Positions 34,443 through 44,419 of a stretch of 64,000 nt of DNA are shown piece by piece (within the stretch, counting starts at the first letter, position 1; the number at the start of each line of letters is the position of its first letter). The stretch lies in assembly GCA_017654935.2 (NCBI GenBank), contig CM065690.1, positions 971,914 to 1,035,913 of the forward strand. The letters run 5' to 3'. Below the pieces are notes generated by a model, which worked only from the letters and a program-made list of their open reading frames with translations, ran no database searches and had not been told where the DNA came from. A program made the translations under genes and the position numbers. This stretch comes from Phymorhynchus buccinoides. Lineage: Eukaryota > Mollusca > Gastropoda > Neogastropoda > Raphitomidae.

Positions 34443-34697
34443 CTGCAGGAAAAGAAACACGGAACATTTGATGGGAGTTTGCTTCACAACACATGAAAAC
34501 ACATGCACATAAATGAAATAAAGATACACATAACACACACACACCAGGCAGACAGACACACAACTACATGCTTGTAAGCAAGCTGTATATATTTCATATA
34601 TCTATGCATGCTCTCACCTTCTCTCTCTCTCTCACACACACACACATACATACATACAGACACACACAACTCACTCCTCAGCTGTTTTCAAGATTCC

Positions 34698-34855
34698 CTG
34701 AGAGAGACTTCCGGGACAGAACCACCAAGTTCAAAATGCTCCAAATCACTTGCGGTCGAATTGTTAAGGATGATTTTTGTTAAAAACTGTAGTTCAGTTT
34801 CTGGAAAAATGACAAAACCTGAAATCAATGTGAAACTGAAAGAGTTGCACCCATG
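34698..34855. repeat. Duplicated intronic segment R4, copy 1
   Basis: ACTTCCGGGACAGAACCACC, AAGTTCAAAATGCTCCAAAT, GTTCAGTTTCTGG and GTGAAACTGAAAGAGTTGCA match 37100-37245 in the same orientation. Both copies are followed by a copy of the exon edge AAAGCTG.. CTTGGC, so they mark an older, larger duplication around the exon at 35040. Confidence 0.82.
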
Positions 34856-35039
34856 CACACACACAGTGACACACACACAGTGACACACACACACACAGTG
34901 ACACACACACATTGACACACACACACACAGTGACACACACACATTGACACACACACACAGACACACACACAGTGACACACACACACACACATACACACAC
35001 ACATAGACACACACACATTGACACACACACACAACTCAC

Positions 35040-35125
35040 TCCTCAGCCAGCTGCACTTGCTCCAGTCGTTCCAGGAATTGTTCATCAGCTTTCTTCTTGG
35101 CTATGGTGCTGTCCTTGGCCTCCAC
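35040..35125 (-). CDS. CCDC81: CCDC81 exon (VEAKDS...LERLEQVQLAEE)
   Basis: Acceptor GGTGTTTCAG before 35125, donor GAGGA|GTGAGT at 35039. Encodes VEAKDSTIAKKKADEQFLER then LEQVQLAEE. The RLEQVQL.EE signature matches CCDC81. Starts in phase 0, ends with two bases of the Asp/Glu codon completed by the next exon. Four truncated acceptor-edge copies lie upstream at 35178-35211, 36153-36186, 36255-36294 and 37284-37315. Confidence 0.92.
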
Positions 35126-35247
35126 CTGAAACACCACACAACAACAATACTGCATCGTCACAGTCACCGTCTGTCTGTCCTCTTGGCTATGGCGCTGTCC
35201 TTGGCTTCTACCTGAAACACCACACAACAACAATACTGCATTGTACC

Positions 35248-35575
35248 AGCCGCCGTGGTGTAGTGGTTAGCGTCTGGCTACTGGCTGGGAGGTCTTGGGT
35301 TCGAATCCCATCAGAGGCGAGGTTTTTTTCGGTCCTGGACCGACTCCTACCCAGACTGAGAGTGAGTGGCTATGGGCTCAATGGGAAGACTGAAACCACA
35401 CAGTCGAGTTTCATCCGCTTAACGGATGCGATTCTGAGAGTGTTGCTCTAATTGCAAGACCAACACTGCAGGTGTCTGTAGTTCTCGGGCCTGGTTAACG
35501 CCAGGATATCATTATGAAAGGAAGCGTAGAATACAGCCCTGCCATGCAGTCTCAGACCGATACGGAACCCCATAG
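35248..35575 (+). mobile_element. tRNA-derived SINE, different body
   Basis: The head CAGCCGCCGTGGTGTAGTGG then TTAGCG (A box) and GGGTTCGAATCCCAT (B box) is clearly tRNA-like. The body (GAGTGTTGCTCTAATTGCAA, GTCTCAGACCGATACGGAAC) is not shared with the other SINEs here. It ends in (CAT)n at 35577-35593, probably its 3' microsatellite tail. Confidence 0.8.
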
Positions 35576-35631
35576 CATCATCATCATCATCATTGCCCTC
35601 ATTTTCCATCAATCATAAAATTAAAAAATGT

Positions 35632-36075
35632 CTCAAATTCTGTGGCTTTGCATGCCCTGCTCTCATGGTGACCTCAGTTTCGGTTTCCAATCCAGTCTAT
35701 GCCTTGGTGCGTTCGGGTCAAAGTCATGGGGATCAGTGTGTTCTGGGGAGCTGTCGGTGGACAGTCGTGGTGGCGCCCTCAGAGTAGGACCTCACTCACG
35801 CTGGCTCCGCGACTAAGAGAATAGTGTCGTCAGTAGGGGGCTTAGTAGGTGGTGTCCTGAACAGGCTCCACTGAACTCCACCGAAGTGACTCAGCAGAAG
35901 TGCAGTGTCTCCTCGGTTGGTTGCCTCCTGACGGCCTAACATAGATTCGCTCCCCTTGGACTGCTGGTCTCGGATTCTGTGATTTGAACAAACCGGGGTG
36001 TAGCTGCGAATTGGGATTCGGAACGAGCGGCGTGGGAGCAACGCCACTGTACGGCCCAGAAGATGGGACAGCAAC
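35632..36075 (-). mobile_element. Dispersed repeat family R1, second copy
   Basis: Reverse complement of 8959-9405 over nearly its full length, ending with CAGAAGATGGGACAGCAA on the plus strand. Inserted in the CCDC81 intron upstream of the exon at 35040. Confidence 0.88.
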
Positions 36076-36324
36076 CCCCCACCCCCCAAAAAAACCCCAC
36101 CAAAACAACAACAGTACTGCATTGCTACAGTCACCGTCTGTCTGTCTGTCTGTCCTCTTGGCTATGGCGCTGTCTTTGGCTTCCACCTGAAACACCACAC
36201 AATAACAACAATACTGCATCGTCACATTCATCGTCTGTCTGTCTGTCTGTCTGTCAGCTTTCCTCTTGGCTATAGCACTATCCTTGTCTTCCACACAGCA
36301 ACAATAAATTAAAATAATTTGTCG

Positions 36325-36665
36325 TTTCTGACAATGACTGCCAGATAGCAGAGAGGCAGCTGCTATTCCGGCGGGCTGGGCTATAATTTGTATATAGCGG
36401 AAAAGCCTTGCCCAGGGTACACCCCCACTCTCTCGGCCTAAGGGATTTGAGGACGAGAGTTGGCGTTGGGGAAGGTCCCCAAAGGCCAACCAATCCCTGT
36501 GGCTGCAGCACCAGAGCCGGTGCAAATGCCCCCCTAGTTAGAGAGTCATAGTCTGCCATGAAAGACTAAGCTGTACCGTAATATTCCAATACTGAAGAAA
36601 ATCATAATAGTACAGCTCTCATTTACTGTTGGCCCGTTCTACCGGCTAATGTCGACCAGTACCGT
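36325..36665 (-). mobile_element. Dispersed repeat family R2, reverse copy
   Basis: Reverse complement of 15046-15410: GTTTCTGACAATGACTGCCA through GGCTGCAGCACCAGAGCC to GGCCCGTTCTACCGGCTAAT. It retains the stretch that is replaced by poly-C in the 15046 copy. Confidence 0.88.
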
Positions 36666-37099
36666 ATTTTACGACTTTAAGGCGATACTTTCTCCTAGAC
36701 TGAGACCCCTGCGCCTTATAATGTGACTGATAATATAGTAAAAAAAAACCTAACAAAATCTGAATTTTGTGTAAAATTAGAGGTGTGCGCCTTATAATCA
36801 GGTGCGCCTTATAATCAGGTGCGCCTTGTAGTTTGAAAAATACAGTAAATAAAATATGGAACAGAAGCTTCTGGACGGTGAATATTTACATGCACAGGTG
36901 CATCTCCCCAAATGAAAAAAACCCTGAAAGGCAGGGGTCCAGGGACCCATGGCCCCAGCAGGGTACAGGGGCACAGCCCCGTCGGACGATTCAGGGGGGC
37001 AAGTTAAGAGAGAGAGATAACGAGAGAGTTAAAATGATAGACAGAGACAGTTTAAGTGCGATAAGCCTTGTAAAATTATTACATTGCCTTTGTAAACTT

Positions 37100-37245
37100 C
37101 CAAGACAGAACCACCAAGTTCAAAATGCCCCAAATCGCTTGTGGTCGGTTTTTTATTGTTTGTTTTTTGATGAATTAAACAAAACTGAAGTTCAGTTTCT
37201 GGTAAAAAAAACCCTGAAATGAGTGTAAAACTGAAAGAGTAGCAC
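37100..37245. repeat. Duplicated intronic segment R4, copy 2
   Basis: Second, more diverged copy of 34698-34855, with insertions of T-rich sequence. Confidence 0.8.
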
Positions 37246-37794
37246 CTATGGATATACTATATCAACACTGACCGTCTGTCTGTCAGCTTTCCTCCTGGCT
37301 ATAGCGCTATCCTTGCACTACTTCAGACTATCAGGACAATCGTGACCTGGGTGTGGCCCGGCCCCCTTAGAGTGTAAGGAGTTCAGGGCCAAAACGCTTG
37401 ACTGAGGGGGGGCTTCTTCTCTGAAGAGTTGGCCGGCTCTCCGTAGAGTTTATTTGCCCAACCCTAACCCTACATTCAAATCCAGCACGACACAAGGCAA
37501 CACAACGCACAGGGGTAACACTTGGACACAATGAAAAGCAGGAAAGCCTGGTAGGGTCAAAAAGCCCCCCCCCCCCCCCCCCCCCCCCGAAGCTGACAGC
37601 TTATTTTGTACAATTTACTATTAAAATCAGAGCTTTTAGAGACAGCTTTTGGGGGTTTTTTAGACAATAAATCACAATTTCTTTCATTCTAAAGTAATTA
37701 TTCTTTAATAAAATATTGCAAAATCAGGATTTCCTGAAAAATAACAAAGCCAAAATCAGGATTCCTGCTATTCCAGCCAAATGGTTTCATCCAT

Positions 37795-38265
37795 GAACGC
37801 AATACAGTACAATACAACACAATACATTACAACACAATACAATACATTACAACACAATACACTACCTGCTTGGTCAGGTCTCTCAGGTACTGTTCCTGTT
37901 TCGGCAGTTTGGGGGAAGTCAACAACACAATACAATACAACACAATACAACACAATACAATACAACACAACACAATACAATACAATACAACACATTACAA
38001 CACAATACAATACAACACAACACAATACACTACCTGCTTGGTCAGGTCTCTCAGGTACTGTTCCTGTTTCGGCAGTTGGGGGAAGTCAACAACACAATAC
38101 AATACAACACAATACAACACAATACAATACAATACAACACAATACAATACAACACATTACAACTTGGTACATACATTCAACTCAATAGGTACAACACCTG
38201 TTTCGGCACAATACAATACAAGTCAACACAATACAATACAACACAATACAACACAATACAATACA
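37795..38265. repeat. AATACAACAC microsatellite carrying partial exon copies
   Basis: A pentanucleotide-like AATAC/AACAC tract (471 bp) that surrounds two 5'-truncated copies of the RAYIF exon (37866-37921 and 38038-38091). Both copies keep the donor CAAGCAG|GTAGTG. Confidence 0.9.
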
Positions 38266-38266
38266 T

Positions 38267-38466
38267 GCTTGGTCAGGTCTCTCAGGTACTGTTCAATGTT
38301 TCGGCAGTCTGGGGGGAGTCAGGGGACGCCTCTGGAAAATGTAGGCCCTCTGCAGAAAATCAACCACAGAAAACAATTGTACAATACCTGCTTGTCAGGT
38401 CTCTATATCTTCCTGTTTCGGCAGTCTGGGGGGAGTCAGGGGACGCCTCTGGAAAATGTAGGCCCT
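38267..38466 (-). CDS. CCDC81: CCDC81 exon (RAYIFQRRPLTPP), duplicated and damaged
   Basis: Two tandem copies, each preceded by GATTTTCTGCAG and starting AGGGCCTACATTTTCCAGAG (from 38466 and 38349). They encode RAYIFQRRPLTPPRLPK, matching the CCDC81 segment with F..RPL.P....KQE.Y.R.L.KQ. The first copy then has a deletion replacing the codons for QEQYLRDL. The second keeps GAACAGTACCTGAGAGACCT but with one extra base (ACATTGAACAG for ACAGGAACAG), and its donor CAG|GTAGTG has become CATGTATTG. The two further copies at 38091 and 37921 have an intact 3' half and donor but no 5' half. No single copy is a complete intact exon, so the gene may be broken here, use a composite, or be misassembled. 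Confidence 0.7.
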
Positions 38467-38519
38467 CTGCAGAAAATCAACCAGAGAGAGTACAATAGAG
38501 TATATATATATCAATGAAC

Positions 38520-39050
<531 letters not shown>

Positions 39051-39085
39051 CGAAGTGTTATTTCATGTGTGCTGAGCACGTGTAT

Positions 39086-39400
39086 GTGTAGAACACCATT
39101 GTAAATGACGTGTACATGACGACATCAGTTTGTGTGTGACGCATTGTGCATTGTCAGTTCCAAGTAGAACACCATTGTGAATGACGTGTACATGACGACA
39201 TCAGTTTGTGTGCGACGCATTGTGCATTGTCAGTCTCCAAGTAGAACACCATTGTGAATGACGTGTACATGACGACATCAGTTTGTGTGTGACGCATTGT
39301 GCATTGTCAGTCTCCAAGTAGAACACCATTGTGAATGACGTGTACATGACGACATCAGTTTGTGTGTGACGCATTGTGCATTGTCAGTCTCCAAGTAGAA
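39086..39400. repeat. 77-bp minisatellite, four copies
   Basis: The unit begins AGTAGAACACCATTGTGAAT and continues GACGTGTACATGACGACATC, AGTTTGTGTGTGACGCATTG, TGCATTGTCAGTCTCCA. Spacing is exactly 77 bases between full copies. Confidence 0.95.
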
Positions 39401-39497
39401 GTCTTAAATAAAGACGGAAATTTGGATAACAGTTTTTCTTTTTTCTTTTTTTTCTTTTTTGTTGTGCTAAAGTCTGTATTAAAGTTAACGCCCAGAC

Positions 39498-39605
39498 CTG
39501 AGGCTCTGTGTCCTTCTGTCGTTTCTTGGCGTTGACAGCCTCAGACACACCCAGGTTGAAGGCAGAGATCTTCTGCAGGTCGTGGCGCCGGGAAATGTGA
39601 TGCTC
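39498..39605 (-). CDS. CCDC81: CCDC81 exon (EHHISRRHDLQKISAFNLGV)
   Basis: Acceptor CATGTCACCAG before 39605, donor CCTCAG|GTCTGG at 39497. 108 bases, phase 0 to 0. Encodes EHHISRRHDLQKISAFNLGV then SEAVNAKKRQKDTEPQ, matching the AYNLGVAEAI..HK region of CCDC81. It follows REQ from the previous exon directly. No edge copies noticed. Confidence 0.92.
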
Positions 39606-40214
39606 CTGGTGACATGACACAATGCAAGGACGACGGATAAGAAAATAATTCCTGAAAAATTAAGCGTTTTTTAAATATTCCTGATTCCTACTCAAAGGCA
39701 AATAAAAAGGAAACAAACAAAAAATGAGTGGTTGTCAGTTATGATTAATAATAATAATAATAATAATCATCAGGCATCTGACGTCCAATCCTCTGAAAAC
39801 CGCGGTAAAAGGGCCATCAAGGCCCCAGACTGAAGAGGGACAACACTGAAATGAGTTCATAATATGACTGAAAAGGCTGAATAAAGTGAGAAACCACTTT
39901 AAAATGATAATTAATAGAAAAGATAACACTGAAAAAACAGGCAAAACCTCTAACAAGAGAAGCCAATCTTCTGTTAAAAACTCTTAATCCTCTGACAATT
40001 CTGATGCCTGATAATAATAATAGACTATTTAATTCACAGCCTTCTAGGTACATCATACTTTACAGCATTTTAATTTAAGAAACAAATTCATCCTAATGTT
40101 CTCATCACTTGCAACTCACACATTGAACACCATGCCACTACAGCCATGCTGCACACCCACACCCTCACACATACACACAAACATGCATGTGTGCATGCAC
40201 ACACACACACGGAC

Positions 40215-40312
40215 CTGCTCTCTCAGTATATCCTCAGCATCCCTCACGGTCTGATACTGTTGGAGCAGTCTCTCCTCCTCCTCCTCCTCCTCCTGTCTCT
40301 CTCTCTCTCTCT
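40215..40312 (-). repeat. Copy of the donor edge of the CYLC exon
   Basis: A tandem copy of the last roughly 95 bases of the exon at 40355-40670, encoding RLLQQYQTVRDAEDILREQ and followed by the same GTCCGTGTGTG donor. It starts within the GA/GGA purine tract, lacks the exon's 5' half, and lies downstream as expected for a donor-edge copy. Confidence 0.9.
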
Positions 40313-40354
40313 CCATCAACACACACACACACACACACAGACACACACACGGAC

Positions 40355-40670
40355 CTGCTCTCTCAGTATATCCTCAGCATCCCTCATGGTCTGATACTGT
40401 TGGATCAGTCTCTCCTCCTCCTCCTCCCGTCTCTGTCTCTCTCTCAGTAAAGCTGACAGGCACATTTCGGCGCGCCCTCTGGTGGCAAAGATAGCACAAC
40501 TCCTGGCCGGCCTGGGGGTGCCCGCAGGAGGATCCCGGAGGGGTGGGGGGCTTGGCGAACGTGACCCCCCTGTCCCCCCCGAAGGCGTCAGCGTTGTCTG
40601 CACTGGCAGAGCGTTGGAGGGGGGCACACTCCGGGGAGGGGTGGGGGGCTTGGTGGGATCCAGGCTCATG
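40355..40670 (-). CDS. CCDC81: CCDC81 exon with CYLC motif, two internal frameshifts
   Basis: Acceptor TCCTCTCCAG before 40670, donor GAGCAG|GTCCGTG at 40354. Phase from the previous exon gives MSLDPTKPPTPPRSVPPSNA at the start. The recognisable CCDC81 block GQELCYLCHQRARRNVPVSF lies one frame over, and the following RREEEEERLIQQYQTMRDAE and DILREQ return to the first frame. The first shift falls in the G runs near 40563-40585, the second in GAGAGAGAGACAGAGAC near 40430-40445. The two cancel, so the exon ends in phase 0 and joins EHHIS. The CxxC pair in CYLC resembles a metal-binding knuckle. Homopolymer and dinucleotide miscounts in the assembly would explain it; a real pseudogene is possible. 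Confidence 0.85.
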
Positions 40671-40675
40671 CTGGA

Positions 40676-41115
40676 GAGGAAAGAAAGAATGAATGAATGA
40701 ATCAGAATGAATGCAATGGAGATGAATGAATGAATGAATGAATGGAGGGGTGGGGGGCTTGGTGGGATCCAGGCTCATGCTGAGAGGAAAGAAAGAAAAT
40801 GAATGAATGAATGAATGAATGAATGAATGAATGAATGGAGGGGTGGGAGGCTTGGTGGGATCCAGGCTCATGCTGAGAGGAAAGAAAGAATGAATGAATG
40901 AATGAATGAATGAATGAATGAATGAATGAATGAATGAATGGAGGGGTGGGAGGCTTGGTGGGATCCAGGCTCATGCTGAGAGGAAAGAAAGAATGAATGA
41001 ATGAATGAATGAATGAATGAATGAATGAATGAATGAATGAATGAATGAATGGAGGGGTGGGAGGCTTGGTGGGATCCAGGCTCATGCTGAGAGGAAAGAA
41101 AGAATGAATGAATGA
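40676..41115 (-). repeat. Exon-edge satellite: acceptor copies of the CYLC exon in (GAAT)n
   Basis: Four truncated copies of the first roughly 36 bases of the exon (CATGAGCCTGGATCCCACCA then AGCCTCCCACCCCTCC), each with a CTTTCCTCTCAG acceptor, starting at 40779, 40872, 40975 and 41086 on the minus strand. They are separated by (ATTC)n runs of 30-60 bases. All copies break off at the same base, CCTCC|ATTC. Confidence 0.95.
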
Positions 41116-41625
41116 ATGAATTTACGGTTTATTCTGAATGAAAGAAAGAAAAGAAAAAAGGCAAGAAGAAAGAAAGGCGTGAGGATGGAATGCCACAAAC
41201 GAGGGGTCCCAGAGAGTAGAAGCATCAGTCCCAAAATCACTGAATTCTAGAGATAAGATGAGCACTCGCTGTCAGTTTTTAACTTTGAGGAAATGATAAT
41301 AAAAGTCTTGGATGGCATATGTACTAACATTACAGTATGTTCATTAGGGCAATGCGATATTTCTAACAGTTTATCACTGAAGACATCACTGCTCTTTAAC
41401 TGAGAACAAGCTTCATGATTTATTAACATTTGTTGTTGTTGTTGCTTTCTTCACATGTTAACCATGTGTCTCTTTCATCACCCCTTTATTTTTTCTGTAC
41501 TCGTTTTTTTTTTAAGAAGTAAAATTTCCCCAAACCCTTCTTTGATTTTCAGCCAAAATAGAATTTCCTAAAACAAAACGAGAGAGACCCCTAACATATT
41601 TTTTTCTTTCCAAGTCTGTTGAATT
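41116..41625. other. Unassigned intronic DNA
   Basis: No exon or known repeat recognised. Confidence 0.5.
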
Positions 41626-41626
41626 T

Positions 41627-42030
41627 CTCTCTGAATTAACAATCCCCCAAATAAGTGTTGCCACCCTTTACAGAGCCTCTTTCCTTCATCATTCTACCCA
41701 TGTCTGTTGGATTTCTCTTTGAATTAACAATCTGTTGCCACCCTTTACAGAGCCTCTTTCCTTCATCATTCTACTCACGTCTGTTGAATTTCTCTCTGAA
41801 TTAACAATCTGTTGCCACCCTTTACAGAGCCTCTTTCCTTCATCATTCTACTCACGTCTGTTGAATTTCTCTTTGAATTAACAATCTGTTGCCACCCTTT
41901 ACAGAGCCTCTTTCCTTCATCATTCTACTCACGTCTGTTGAATTTCTCTCTGAATTAACAATCTGTTACAACCCTTTACAGAGCCTCTTTCCTTCATCAT
42001 TCTACTCATGTTTGTTGGATTTCTTTCAAA
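41627..42030. repeat. 77-bp minisatellite, about five copies
   Basis: The unit begins GTTGAATTTCTCTCTGAATT and continues AACAATCTGTTGCCACCCTT, TACAGAGCCTCTTTCCTTCA, TCATTCTACTCACGTCT. Unrelated in sequence to the other 77-bp array at 39086. Confidence 0.93.
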
Positions 42031-42038
42031 ATTGTTTT

Positions 42039-42118
42039 GCTGTCCCATCTTCTGGGCCATACAGTGGCGTTGCTCCCACGCCGCTCATTCCGAATCCTAA
42101 TTCGCAGCCACACCTGTT
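42039..42118 (+). mobile_element. Dispersed repeat family R1, 5' fragment
   Basis: CTGTCCCATCTTCTGGGCCA to CGCAGCCACACCT, matching the first 80 bases of the 8959 copy, then stopping abruptly 30 bases before a CCDC81 donor. Confidence 0.85.
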
Positions 42119-42149
42119 TCTTTCCAAATGAACACCCCACTGTCCTCAC

Positions 42150-42312
42150 CCAGGCACGAAGTCGCCAGGAGGCAGCGGAGAGAACTTGGAGAGGCCCGGA
42201 GCAGCCGGAGCTGAAGTGTTGAAGTCCTCCATCAGGGACACTCCTGATGCCTTGGCTAGAGGGAGAGCTGTTCTGGACATGGCTCGACTGCCAGACATCT
42301 CCTTCCTCTCCA
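42150..42312 (-). CDS. CCDC81: CCDC81 exon (VERKEMSGSRAMSRTALPLA)
   Basis: Acceptor CTCTCTACAG before 42312, donor CCTGG|GTGAGG at 42149. Encodes VERKEMSGSRAMSRTALPLA, KASGVSLMEDFNTSAPAAPG and LSKFSPLPPGDFVPG. The first two bases complete G|TG from the exon at 44118 and the end leaves two bases that fit the next exon, so assignment rests on matching phases and position. This stretch is not conserved enough for me to match it to vertebrate CCDC81. Three truncated acceptor-edge copies lie upstream. Confidence 0.8.
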
Positions 42313-42329
42313 CTGTAGAGAGAGAGAAA

Positions 42330-42692
42330 TAGGGTGACATTAATACATAGTGAATGATCATCTCCATCAAGGACACTCCTGATACCTTGGCCAGGAGCAG
42401 GGCTGTTCTGGACATGGCTCGACTGCCGGACATCTCCTTCCTCTCCACTGTAGAGAGAGAGACATAGGGTGACATTAGTACATCATGAATGATCATCTCC
42501 ATCAGGGACACTCCTGATGCCTTGGCCAGGGGGAGAGCTGTTCTGGACATGGCTCGACTGCCGGACATCTCCTTCCTCTCCACTGTAGAGAGAGAGAGAG
42601 AAATAGGGTGACATTAATACATAGTGAATGATCATCTCCATCAAGGACACTCCTGATGCCTTGGCTAGAGGCAGAGCTGTTGTGGGTACTTT
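42330..42692 (-). repeat. Exon-edge satellite: acceptor copies of the VERKEM exon
   Basis: Copies at 42447-42362 and 42582-42497 contain the CTCTCTCTACAG acceptor and the first 86 bases of the exon up to CTGATGGAG, then jump to ATGATCATTCACTATGTATT and the next intron end. A third (42690-42636) has only the distal part. The copies share the same breakpoint, seven bases into what is the GACTTCAAC codon run of the full exon. Period about 135 bases. Confidence 0.95.
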
Positions 42693-42939
42693 CAAACACC
42701 GAAACGGAAATCGAAACGGACTCAAGCTGAGATTTGTTTCAAGGATCTAGCTAGAAATGTTGTGTGCCCATGCCGGCACATGAGTATGCATCATAATTGT
42801 ATATATATAAAGCTACGGTACCAACAAAAAGACAGCTCAAAATGTGAAAATCATAGCGATAAAAAAAAAGGAAGAATATCAAAAACAAACGAAAAACGTT
42901 TAAAACGGATGATTGCTTTTCCCCTTTTATCCTGTAACC

Positions 42940-43375
42940 GCTTTCACTGGTCACGCAGTTTATGATCGACACAGAACAGCTTTCACTGGTCACGCAGTTT
43001 ATGATCGACACAGAACAGCTTAGGACACCCGACATTCTCTTTCACTGGTCACGCAGTTTATGATCGACACAGAACAGCTTTCACTGGTCACGCAGTTTAT
43101 GATCGACACAGAACAGCTTAAGACAGCCGACATTCTCTTTCACTGGTTACGCAGTTTATGATCGACACAGAACAGCTTAAGACAGCCGACATTCTCTTTC
43201 ACTGGTTACGCAGTTTATGATCGACACAGAACAGCTTAAGAGAACCGACATTCTCTTTCACTGGTTACGCAGTTTATGATCGACACAGAACAGCTTAAGA
43301 CAGCCGACATTCTCTTTCACTGGTTACGCAGTTTATGATCGACACAGAACAGCTTAAGACAGCCGACATTCTCTT
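42940..43375. repeat. 59-bp minisatellite with 44-bp short units
   Basis: About eight copies of CTTTCACTGGTTACGCAGTT, TATGATCGACACAGAACAGC, TTAAGACAGCCGACATTCT. Two early units lack the last 15 bases. Confidence 0.94.
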
Positions 43376-43509
43376 GTATTGAAAAAATCAATTAAAAAAT
43401 CCTCCTTATATTGCTGGATTTTGTTTATTTTGTTGGGCCAGAACGTTTATATTCATGTTACAAAAAGTGTCGCTTAAATGATATAATTTTTATCAGGGAT
43501 CCTGTATAA

Positions 43510-43778
<269 letters not shown>

Positions 43779-43924
43779 GGGCAGTGTGTGTACGCATGTA
43801 TTGGTGCATTCCTTCCTGCTGCTTGTTGACATTTTCATTAGTTTCTGCGAGGGTGAGGTGTTATCAGAGAGTGACAGTGCTAGTGAACGAGGGTGGATGT
43901 CTCTGTGAGTGAGAATCATGTTAT

Positions 43925-44112
43925 TTTTGTTACTTTATTTCTTTGCATTGGAATGTTGGTAGTAGTATGACTTTCTTGCTGATTTTAATGCATGTTTTTC
44001 ATCTTCCAATGTTGCTTTTGTAAAGCGCATCGAGCATACTACTGTATGGATTTTAGCGCTATATGAAATAAACATTATTATTATTATTATAATTATTATT
44101 ATTATGATTATT
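43925..44112 (+). mobile_element. Retroposon 3' end with (ATT)n abutting a CCDC81 donor
   Basis: TTGTAAAGCGCATCGAGCAT, then GGATTTTAGCGCTATATGAA and (ATT)n. It resembles 24405-24530. The (ATT)n tail runs right up to the exon end at 44118, and its reverse complement supplies the AATAATA after the exon's GT donor. Confidence 0.6.
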
Positions 44113-44117
44113 ATTAC

Positions 44118-44409
44118 CGCAGGAAAAAGAGTGCCTGGCTAGCTTGGATCTGCTAGAGCGCCGGGACACGCGGTTCATAGCACCGGATCTCAGCACAGAT
44201 CCTACACTAGATCTGGATCCTACACTAGATCTGGATCCTACACCGGATCTGGATCCAGGTCCCATGGGTTTCAGTTTGCGTTGTCCGTTAGGATTCCAGT
44301 CGATTTTACGATACCACTCCGACGAATACATCTTCTTCTTCTTCTGCCCTCGACTCGATAGCCACTTTTTGTTCAAAGTCAGTTTGCAGTGAATCGTTCT
44401 GATGCAGAC
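44118..44409 (-). CDS. CCDC81: Probable CCDC81 exon (KKKKMYSSEWYRKIDWNPNG)
   Basis: A minus-strand frame encoding VCIRTIHCKLTLNKKWLSSR, GQKKKKMYSSEWYRKIDWNP, NGQRKLKPMGPGSRSGVGSR and ending SKLARHSFSCG, with donor TGCG|GTAATA at 44117. The leftover base G fits the next exon. An 18-bp coding repeat (GSRSSV x3) lies at about 44205-44260. The start is uncertain: the best AG is CTTACATCAG before 44409, but that gives phase 0 whereas the preceding visible exon ends in phase 1. Another exon may lie between, or a different AG may be used (GAGTCGAG near 44360 would fit the phase but lacks a pyrimidine tract). Confidence 0.6.
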
Positions 44410-44419
44410 CTGATGTAAG

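Larger units (their letters stand above)
35178..37315 (-). repeat. Exon-edge copies of the VEAKDS exon, split by SINE and dispersed repeats
   Basis: Four copies of the first 31-40 bases of the exon (GTAGAAGCCAAGGACAGCGC type). Those at 35211 and 36186 keep the GGTGTTTCAG acceptor and are followed by GTCTGTCTGT-type microsatellite. The copies are separated by the SINE at 35248, family R1 at 35632 and family R2 at 36325, so the edge duplications predate those insertions. Copies farther from the exon are more diverged. Confidence 0.85.

Noticed and set aside
35250..35325. tRNA gene on the + strand
   Set aside because: A and B boxes are good, but no closed cloverleaf with a pairing acceptor stem was found and it is followed by a SINE-like body and (CAT)n tail.
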